Shown here piece by piece: positions 1 to 4,305 of a stretch of DNA of 5,367 bases. Position 1 is the first letter of the stretch. The number at the start of each line of letters is the position of its first letter. Made by a program: the position numbers and the translations under genes. The notes beneath the pieces were generated by a model. The model was given only the letters and a program-made list of their open reading frames with translations, was not told the origin of the DNA and made no database searches. Source of the stretch: DAOTVS01 sp034436375 (GTDB lineage Bacteria > Chloroflexota > Anaerolineae > SpSt-313); NCBI GenBank assembly GCA_034436375.1, contig DAOTVS010000002.1, positions 1 to 5,367 on the forward strand, given 5' to 3'.

Positions 1-437
1 GGGTCGCTCGCTGCCTCGCCCGGCGGGGGCGCCGCACCGGCCTCGGGCTGCGCACCCGGCAGTTGGTCCTGCAGGATGCGCGCCACCGCCTCCACGCCGC
101 GCTCGACCTCGCGATAGGCCTGGCGCAAGCCCAGGGCGCGCATGGCGGCGATCTCTTTCATTGGCACCCCGTCGACATAACGGAAGGTCAGCATCGAATG
201 CGCCCGCGCCGCTTCCGAGGCGGCATCCGAATCGGATTGCGGGCGCAGCGCCTCGATACAATCCAGCAGCAGCCGGCGCAAGCGCTGGCCCCGCGTGACC
301 CGGTCCAGGTCGCGGCCGGGGTCCACCAGCGCCGCCAGGGGATGGTTCTGCAGGTAGGCATGATCGTAGAGGTGCGCGAGGGCATTGCGCACCTGGCGGA
401 TGAGGGCGGGGGAGAGTGCATTGTCTTCTTCGGGCAC
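1..437 (-). CDS. Partial HTH-containing regulator/sensor (N-terminal part only)
   Basis: Read leftward from a GTG at 437-435, the frame is open for 145 codons and runs off the window, so only the N-terminus is visible. Residues ~10-66 are helical (RNALAHLYDHAYLQNHPLAA, then RGQRLRRLLLDCIEALRP). Residues ~80-122 resemble a sigma-70 region-4/LuxR-like helix-turn-helix (LTFRYVDGVPMKEIAA followed by LGLRQAYREVERGVEAV). An Ala/Pro-rich linker follows from ~127. From memory, this arrangement occurs at the N-terminus of Chloroflexota regulators and sensor kinases, but the effector or kinase part cannot be seen. An AGGG (448-445) lies 7 nt before the GTG and supports that start; the only ATG-started frame nearby (478-188) is a different frame with no domain-like features. 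The gene is divergent from the ABC operon, so it may regulate it. It is visibly more GC-rich than the operon. Confidence is good for a coding frame and moderate for the regulatory role. Confidence 0.72.
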   Translation of the reverse strand, partial: MPEEDNALSPALIRQVRNALAHLYDHAYLQNHPLAALVDPGRDLDRVTRGQRLRRLLLDCIEALRPQSDSDAASEAARAHSMLTFRYVDGVPMKEIAAMRALGLRQAYREVERGVEAVARILQDQLPGAQPEAGAAPPPGEAASD

Positions 438-462
438 GGGGCTACCCTGCTGTGCTGTGAAA

Positions 463-491
463 TGACAAAAGATGGCAAAACGGTGACAAAA
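463..491. repeat. Three helically phased TGRCAAAA direct repeats with A-tracts
   Basis: TGACAAAA occurs at 463-470, TGGCAAAA at 473-480 and TGACAAAA at 484-491. The starts are 10 and 11 bp apart, about one helical turn. The AAAA tracts are therefore in phase and should bend the DNA, and the repeats present the same face to a bound protein. They lie between the divergent genes, about 30-58 bp upstream of a TACAAT -10-like box. They could be tandem activator sites, a curved upstream promoter element, or both. Confidence 0.5.
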
Positions 492-520
492 ACAAGCTGG
501 TGCTATCCCCATCCTTACCG

Positions 521-526
521 TACAAT
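521..526 (+). promoter_or_regulatory. Candidate -10 box (TACAAT) for the ABC operon
   Basis: TACAAT matches five of six bases of the sigma-70 -10 consensus and is the best such hexamer between the divergent genes on the rightward strand. No good TTGACA-like -35 sits 16-19 bp upstream (the region reads CTGGTGC). If this is the promoter, it would probably need an activator, possibly at the phased repeats at 463-491. It would start transcription near 533 and leave a leader of about 250 nt before the ATG at 788. Confidence 0.3.
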
Positions 527-539
527 AGAAACTTAGGAG

Positions 540-565
540 CAGTATGCAGGCAAGTCCGCATACTG
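540..565. repeat. 8-bp perfect inverted repeat, possible operator
   Basis: CAGTATGC (540-547) and GCATACTG (558-565) are exact reverse complements separated by 10 bp. The element lies just downstream of the candidate -10 box at 521-526, where a bound repressor would block transcription. It could instead form a hairpin at the 5' end of the leader transcript. The arms are AT-richer than the surroundings, which favours an operator slightly. Confidence 0.4.
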
Positions 566-582
566 ATTATACCCGCCGATGT

Positions 583-775
583 GGGCCGCGGCAACTCGGT
601 GGAGTCGGATCCGAAGAGACGTGGGTGGCCAGGTGATCTCTCTGTCGGCCGAGAGGAGGCTCACCAGGCTTCCTCACAAGTGGGTGGCAAGGAGGTGCCA
701 CCTCACAAGTTCGCCACTGCCAGCCAAAGACACGCGATATGAGACATCGCTGCCTGTGCAGCACTTTACCGTACC
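583..775 (+). promoter_or_regulatory. Structured 5' leader of the ABC operon (several hairpins)
   Basis: This stretch lacks a convincing gene but can fold repeatedly. TCGGATCCGA (605-614) is a perfect 10-bp palindrome. GGCCAGGTGA (627-636) pairs with TCACCAGGCT (661-670) with one A-A mismatch, and inside it CTCTC (638-642) pairs with GAGAG (651-655). GGTGGCA (683-689) pairs perfectly with TGCCACC (696-702) around an AGGAGG loop. GCTGC (749-753) pairs with GCAGC (758-762) around CTGT, just upstream of the ribosome binding site. No run of T follows any hairpin, so none looks like an intrinsic terminator. I do not recognise a known riboswitch class. It may be a cis-regulatory leader or simply a GC-rich untranslated region. 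Confidence 0.4.
672..710 (+). repeat. 10-bp direct repeat flanking a leader hairpin
   Basis: CCTCACAAGT-type sequence occurs at 672-681 (as CCTCACAAGT preceded by CTT) and exactly again at 701-710, 29 bp apart. The two copies bracket the GGTGGCA/TGCCACC hairpin at 683-702, so the second copy overlaps the end of its 3' arm. This could allow alternative pairings in the leader RNA, or be chance. Confidence 0.35.
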
Positions 776-785
776 AGAGGGAGGG
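776..785 (+). promoter_or_regulatory. Ribosome binding site of the binding-protein gene
   Basis: The purine stretch AGAGGGAGGG lies directly before ATG 788. Its 5' part (GAGG, 777-780) has a normal 7-nt spacing, while its 3' GAGGG would be too close. This supports ATG 788 over the in-frame ATGs at 794 and 824, although the Tat/lipobox signal would still be present from 824. Confidence 0.6.
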
Positions 786-787
786 AA

Positions 788-2269
788 ATGGCGATGGCTT
801 CCGATCGTGATATCATCCAGCCGATGAGGTGCAGACCTGTCGGTCGGCGGCAATTTCTGCGTGCAGCGCTGCTCGTGGGCAGCGCAGGCGTCCTTGGCGC
901 TTGCGCTCCAGCCCCTGCGGCCCCGCAGGTGGTCAAAGAGACTCAGGTTGTGGAGCAGACGGTCACGGTCAAGGAGACGGTGGTCGTCAAGGAGCCGGCT
1001 CAAGCCGCGGGCACTACCGTCATTCGCTTCTCAGTTTGGGGCGATGTCCCCGACCGCGCCGTGTACGATCAGATTGCAGACCGCTTTAACGAGGCTCATG
1101 CGGATATCAAGGCCATCCCCGAGCAGTACCTCGATGCCTACTATGAGAAGATCCAGACCAATTTTGCCGGCGGCAACTCCGCAGACCTCTTGTACTTCCA
1201 GGGGTGGTCGTGGCAGCCCTATGCTGATAAAGGCAACCTCCTTATACCCCTCGATGACTATATCAAAAAGGACAATTGGATAGCCCCCTGGCCGGATCTG
1301 CAGGTCCATAACAATTATAGCAAGTGGCATGGCCAAACCTTCATGCAGCCTGCCGATAGTGGCGCCGTCGTCATGTTCTACAACAAGGCCCTCTTCGAAA
1401 AGCGCGGAGTGCCCTATCCCAAGGATGGCTGGACCTACGAAGACTTCCAGTCCGCGGTTGAAAAACTCTCATTCGATGAAGGGGGCGTCCGGTACTACGG
1501 CTATGCTCAGGCAGGTGGCTGGAATGGCCAGATGACCCGTTCGCTGGTCTGGATGCGCAAGGATGGCCAGATAGAGTTTGACCAGATCGTAGAACCCAAG
1601 GAGGCTCGTTTCAACCAGCCGGAAATCGCGGCAGCCCTGCAGTACACGATCTGCGATGTAATCGAGAAGAACTTCTGCCCTAGCCCATCCGTCATCGCTG
1701 GTGGTGGCGTGACCATCGCGACTGGGCGCGTGGCTATGACTATGGAAGGACCATGGTTCCTGGCTCAGATGTATGGCAAAGATGCGGCAGTTGAGGGGGG
1801 AGTGCCCTTCGACGTTGTCATGCCGCCAGTTGGTAAGGCTGGCTTCTGTGATACAGAGCTCTCCACAAGCGGTCACGTCATCACCAAACAGTGCAAGAAC
1901 CCCGATGCGGCTTGGCTGCTTCTCAAGTTCATCGGTAGCGATGATGGGCAGCAATTGGTTGCCAATGGCGGTCGCCAGCCTGGTACACCCGATATGATGA
2001 CCAAGCACTGGGTGCCCATTGTCGGCAAGACATACAACTTTACGCGTCCGGAGGTGTTTGTGCAGGCCATGTCGGAGAAGCGCGCTCATGGAGTGATCGT
2101 AGGCGGGGCACAGTGTAACTTTGATGCGTTCTCGACGCCTGAAGGTGGTCTGGGTGTGGCCTGGGATGCCATGCTGGGGCTGCAAAAGACAGCCCAGGAA
2201 GCCATGGATGAGCTCAATCCTAAGATCCAGAAGATGATCGACGATTACTGGAAGAAGAAACAGGGCTAG
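788..2269 (+). CDS. ABC transporter extracellular solute-binding lipoprotein, CUT1 type (family 1)
   Basis: This 493-residue protein should bind a sugar or related solute outside the membrane and deliver it to the permeases encoded downstream. The N-terminus has a twin-arginine-like signal (GRRQFLRAALLVGSAG, residues 19-34) followed by a lipobox LGAC with Cys39 as the lipidation site. Residues 48-70 form a Val/Lys/Glu/Thr-rich spacer of the sort seen in Chloroflexota binding lipoproteins, and the mature domain starts near residue 76 (TTVIRFSVWG). Residues 188-205 (PADSGAVVMFYNKALFEK) fit the family-1 solute-binding signature as I recall it. The aromatic-rich region around 125-170 (LLYFQGWSWQPYADKGNL) is typical of sugar binders. 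Substrate cannot be told from sequence. Length is normal for the family with its spacer. It is the first gene of the operon, preceded by a long leader and followed by a hairpin-rich spacer, which fits a higher expression level than the permeases. Confidence 0.95.
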   Translation: MAMASDRDIIQPMRCRPVGRRQFLRAALLVGSAGVLGACAPAPAAPQVVKETQVVEQTVTVKETVVVKEPAQAAGTTVIRFSVWGDVPDRAVYDQIADRFNEAHADIKAIPEQYLDAYYEKIQTNFAGGNSADLLYFQGWSWQPYADKGNLLIPLDDYIKKDNWIAPWPDLQVHNNYSKWHGQTFMQPADSGAVVMFYNKALFEKRGVPYPKDGWTYEDFQSAVEKLSFDEGGVRYYGYAQAGGWNGQMTRSLVWMRKDGQIEFDQIVEPKEARFNQPEIAAALQYTICDVIEKNFCPSPSVIAGGGVTIATGRVAMTMEGPWFLAQMYGKDAAVEGGVPFDVVMPPVGKAGFCDTELSTSGHVITKQCKNPDAAWLLLKFIGSDDGQQLVANGGRQPGTPDMMTKHWVPIVGKTYNFTRPEVFVQAMSEKRAHGVIVGGAQCNFDAFSTPEGGLGVAWDAMLGLQKTAQEAMDELNPKIQKMIDDYWKKKQG

Positions 2270-2280
2270 GCATTAAGGGA

Positions 2281-2306
2281 GTCTGGTCGGGCGGCGCCCG
2301 ACAGAT
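2281..2306 (+). terminator. Intercistronic hairpin 1 after the binding-protein gene
   Basis: TCTG (2282-2285) and TCGGGC (2287-2292) pair with GCCCGA (2296-2301) and CAGA (2302-2305) around a GGC loop, with only G2286 bulged. This 10-bp stem starts 12 nt after the binding-protein stop codon. No T-run follows, so it is better seen as an mRNA-stabilising 3' end or weak attenuator than as a full terminator. Confidence 0.5.
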
Positions 2307-2317
2307 CGTTGAGACGC

Positions 2318-2342
2318 GGCGGGGGGTGCGTGGCCCCCCGCC
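2318..2342 (+). terminator. Intercistronic GC hairpin 2, partial terminator/attenuator
   Basis: GGCGGGGGG (2318-2326) is the exact complement of CCCCCCGCC (2334-2342) around a 7-nt loop, giving a 9-bp all-GC stem. The sequence after it is pyrimidine-rich (CTCTCCTTT) but not a clean T-run, so partial termination or blocking of 3' exonucleases is likelier than a full stop. A GTG at 2326, in frame with the next gene, lies at the base of this loop, which argues against its use as a start codon. Confidence 0.55.
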
Positions 2343-2401
2343 CTCTCCTTTGCTCATGGAGGGAATGGTTCATACCGTCCGCGCCGCTGGCAGCTTTGGA
2401 G

Positions 2402-2417
2402 CTAGCCCGTTGGCTAG
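2402..2417 (+). repeat. Intercistronic hairpin 3
   Basis: CTAGCC (2402-2407) pairs perfectly with GGCTAG (2412-2417) around CGTT. It is the third hairpin in the 185-nt spacer and lies about 25 nt before the ribosome binding site of the first permease gene. It would also lie inside the coding region if an upstream start were used. Confidence 0.4.
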
Positions 2418-2439
2418 GTCAGCCTCTGGAGTGTCAAGT

Positions 2440-2446
2440 GGGGAGG
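2440..2446 (+). promoter_or_regulatory. Shine-Dalgarno that supports TTG 2455 as permease start
   Basis: GGGGAGG at 2440-2446 lies 8 nt before TTG 2455, the best-placed ribosome binding site in this spacer. The competing in-frame starts GTG 2326 (inside a GC hairpin), ATG 2356 (no purine tract upstream) and ATG 2365 (GGAGGG only 1 nt away) have poorer signals. GCCTC at 2422-2426 can pair with GAGGC at 2443-2447 and mask this site, which could add translational control. Confidence 0.5.
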
Positions 2447-2454
2447 CAGAGTCC

Positions 2455-3372
2455 TTGGCTACAACAATAGTGTATAAAAAGGGGCGCCCATCCGGGGTTC
2501 GCTTGCAGGAATGGCGCGATGGATGGCTCTACGCCTCACCATTTATCATTGGCTTCCTCGTGTTCTGGGCCGGGCCGATGGTGTACTCTCTCTATCTGGT
2601 GGTTAATGATTGGGATATGATGTCGCCGCCCCAATTTGTCGGCCTGGGCAACATTGCGCACATGTTCCAGGACCCGCTCATGGCGCAGGCGCTCGGCAAC
2701 ACTGCCTACTATACATTCATCGGTGTGCCGCTGCAGTTGATGGTCGGGTTCGCCCTGGCTGTGGCCCTCAACCGCAAGCTCACGGGGCAGGCACTCTACC
2801 GTACCATCTTCTACCTTCCCAGCATTGTGCCGGCAGTCGCCAACGCACTGGTCTGGTCTCAGATCTTCAACCCGGATTTCGGCGTTCTGAACAACCTGTT
2901 TCAGACCGTCGGCCTGCCCAAGGTCAACTGGTTGTTCGATCCCCGGGCTGCCAAGCCGGCATTCATCTTGATGAGTCTATGGGGTGCCGGTTGGCAGATG
3001 GTGATCTTCCTGGCCGGCCTGCAAGGGGTGCCGCAACAATTGCTTGAGGCCGCAGAGATCGATGGTGCCGGCCCCATGGCGCGCTTTTGGAATATCATGG
3101 TACCGATGATCTCACCGACCATCCTGTTTAACCTCGTTGTCAGCGTTATCGGCAGCTTCCAGGTATTCACATCTTCCCTCGTTATGACGCATGGGGGGCC
3201 GCAAAATTCCACCCTCTTCCTGGTTCTTTACACCTATACCAACGGCTTCAATCTCTTCAAGATGGGCTATGCAGCCACTCTGGCCTGGGCGACCTTCTTG
3301 ATTATCATGATCTTCACCTATCTGCAGTTCCGGCTGTCGAATCGTTGGGTGTACTATGAGACCACGGTCTGA
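2455..3372 (+). CDS. Carbohydrate ABC transporter permease, MalF/UgpA type
   Basis: This inner-membrane permease forms one half of the translocation channel with the next gene's product. From TTG 2455 it is 305 residues, normal for the family. Six membrane segments can be seen: residues ~25-47 (YASPFIIGFLVFWAGPMVYS), then segments around ALGNTAYYTFIGVPLQLMVG, IFYLPSIVPAVANALVWS, MSLWGAGWQMVIFLAGL, ILFNLVVSVIGSFQVF and TLAWATFLIIMIFTYL. The cytoplasmic EAA loop that docks the ATPase starts at Glu198 (LEAAEIDGAG, then IMVPMISP). MTHGGPQNSTLFLVLYTYT before the last helix is typical of CUT1 MalF-like subunits. The frame is open back to GTG 2326 (348 residues), but the added N-terminus is Gly/Ser/Ala-rich, overlaps two hairpins and precedes the strong Shine-Dalgarno. 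I therefore prefer TTG 2455; the gene itself is certain, its start is not. It lies 26 bp before the partner permease. Confidence 0.9.
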   Translation: MATTIVYKKGRPSGVRLQEWRDGWLYASPFIIGFLVFWAGPMVYSLYLVVNDWDMMSPPQFVGLGNIAHMFQDPLMAQALGNTAYYTFIGVPLQLMVGFALAVALNRKLTGQALYRTIFYLPSIVPAVANALVWSQIFNPDFGVLNNLFQTVGLPKVNWLFDPRAAKPAFILMSLWGAGWQMVIFLAGLQGVPQQLLEAAEIDGAGPMARFWNIMVPMISPTILFNLVVSVIGSFQVFTSSLVMTHGGPQNSTLFLVLYTYTNGFNLFKMGYAATLAWATFLIIMIFTYLQFRLSNRWVYYETTV

Positions 3373-3385
3373 CCCCGCCTGAAAT

Positions 3386-3391
3386 AAGGAG
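3386..3391 (+). promoter_or_regulatory. Ribosome binding site of the second permease gene
   Basis: AAGGAG lies 7 nt before ATG 3399, in the 26-bp gap after the stop codon of the first permease. Spacing is ideal and fixes the start. Confidence 0.75.
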
Positions 3392-3398
3392 TGATTGC

Positions 3399-4295
3399 AT
3401 GGAAAGCAAATCGCTGGAACTGGGCGCCAAGCCTGTGCTCAAACCCTGGTTCCGCTCGCGGCGTCGCATCATGCGCATAGGCGGGCGTCTCCTGTTGCAC
3501 TTCGTGCTCATCGTATCTGGTTTCACCTTCCTGATGCCGCTCTTGTGGGTCGCCTCAACGTCGCTCAAGCGCTCGGGCCAGGTCTTCATCGTTCCCGTGC
3601 AGTGGATTCCCACCCACCCTCAATGGGGGAACTTTGTCGAGATCTTCAAGCTCGTTCCCCTGGCTCGTTTCATCGGCAATACTCTGCTCGTGTCTGCGCT
3701 GGGCACACTGGGCGCTGTTCTCAGTTCGTTGGTGGTCGCCTACAGCTTGGCTCGCCTGCGCTGGCCCGGCCGTGATCTGATCTTTGCGGTGCTGCTGGCT
3801 ACCATGATGCTGCCCGGTGTCGTGACCCTGATCCCCACCTTTGTGCTCTACAAAAACCTGCATTGGCTGGATACCTTCTACCCGCTCTGGGTGCCCAGTT
3901 TCTTTGGTGGGGCCTTTAATGTCTTTCTCGTACGACAGTTTATGACTGGGCTGCCGATTGATCTCGACGAAGCTGCACGCATTGATGGCGCTGGCTCGTT
4001 TCGTATCTTGACCCGAGTCATTGCACCGCTCTGTGGCCCGGTGCTGGCTGCCGTGGCCATTTTCTCGTTCCTCTATCATTATAACGATTTCATGGGTCCA
4101 TTGATTATTCTGTCGTCCAATGATAAGTTCACATTGCCTTTGGGCATCTACTGGCTGGCTGGGCGCTGGGGCAATTACTGGCACTATGTTATGGCTGCTT
4201 CCATGGTCAGCATCACGGGACCTATCATCCTCTTCTTTGTCGCCCAGCGTTACTTTATCCAGGGTATACAGCTCAGTGGCCTGGCCGGCCGCTAG
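3399..4295 (+). CDS. Carbohydrate ABC transporter permease, MalG/UgpE type
   Basis: This 298-residue protein is the second membrane half of the CUT1 importer. A basic N-terminus (FRSRRRIMRIGGR, ~18-30) precedes TM1 (LLLHFVLIVSGFTFLMPLLW), followed by a periplasmic stretch with the usual WIPTHPQWGNFVEIF motif. Later helices include IGNTLLVSALGTLGAVLSSL and LIFAVLLATMMLPGVVTLIP. The EAA loop starts at Glu191 (LDEAARIDGAGSFRIL, then IAPLCGP), which contacts the ATPase. The C-terminal AQRYFIQGIQLSGLAG is the family's usual ending, so the protein is complete. The following gene's Shine-Dalgarno overlaps its stop codon, showing close translational coupling. No ATPase gene is visible, so the nucleotide-binding subunit is probably encoded elsewhere and may be shared. 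Confidence 0.96.
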   Translation: MESKSLELGAKPVLKPWFRSRRRIMRIGGRLLLHFVLIVSGFTFLMPLLWVASTSLKRSGQVFIVPVQWIPTHPQWGNFVEIFKLVPLARFIGNTLLVSALGTLGAVLSSLVVAYSLARLRWPGRDLIFAVLLATMMLPGVVTLIPTFVLYKNLHWLDTFYPLWVPSFFGGAFNVFLVRQFMTGLPIDLDEAARIDGAGSFRILTRVIAPLCGPVLAAVAIFSFLYHYNDFMGPLIILSSNDKFTLPLGIYWLAGRWGNYWHYVMAASMVSITGPIILFFVAQRYFIQGIQLSGLAGR

Positions 4296-4300
4296 GAGGT
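4294..4300 (+). promoter_or_regulatory. Shine-Dalgarno overlapping the permease stop codon
   Basis: AGGAGGT begins inside the TAG stop codon (4293-4295) of the second permease gene and lies 5-6 nt before ATG 4306. Ribosomes finishing the permease would re-initiate easily on the UroD-fold gene, so the two proteins are probably made together. A second in-frame ATG at 4312 is less well spaced. Confidence 0.75.
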
Positions 4301-4305
4301 AAGCC

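Noticed and set aside
188..478. Leftward ATG-started frame of 96 codons
   Set aside because: It is out of frame with the HTH-encoding reading frame, and its product is Arg/Pro/Ser/Trp-rich without domain character.
63..536. Rightward open frame of 157 codons
   Set aside because: It lies antisense to the GTG-started leftward gene, whose protein has clear domain features; the rightward product looks like a GC-rich shadow, with no ribosome binding site.
620..705. T-box-like GGGTGG sequence in the leader
   Set aside because: The full antiterminator motif (TGGNACCGCG) and a following terminator are absent, and the downstream genes are not typical T-box targets.
683..735. Cobalamin-riboswitch-like words (GGTGCC, GCCACTG, AGCC...AGAC) upstream of an operon with a methyltransferase-like gene
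   Set aside because: The words are too close together and the conserved core between them is missing; no overall fold match could be made by eye. An Infernal search against the Rfam cobalamin model would settle it.
500..827. Short rightward frames (500-742 and 579-827) as leader peptides
   Set aside because: Neither has a Shine-Dalgarno or plausible peptide composition; the AGGAGG at 690-695 has no start codon at a workable distance.
1469..2185. Leftward 238-codon open frame opposite the binding-protein gene
   Set aside because: Antisense shadow of a clear binding-protein frame, with no start signal or recognisable domain.
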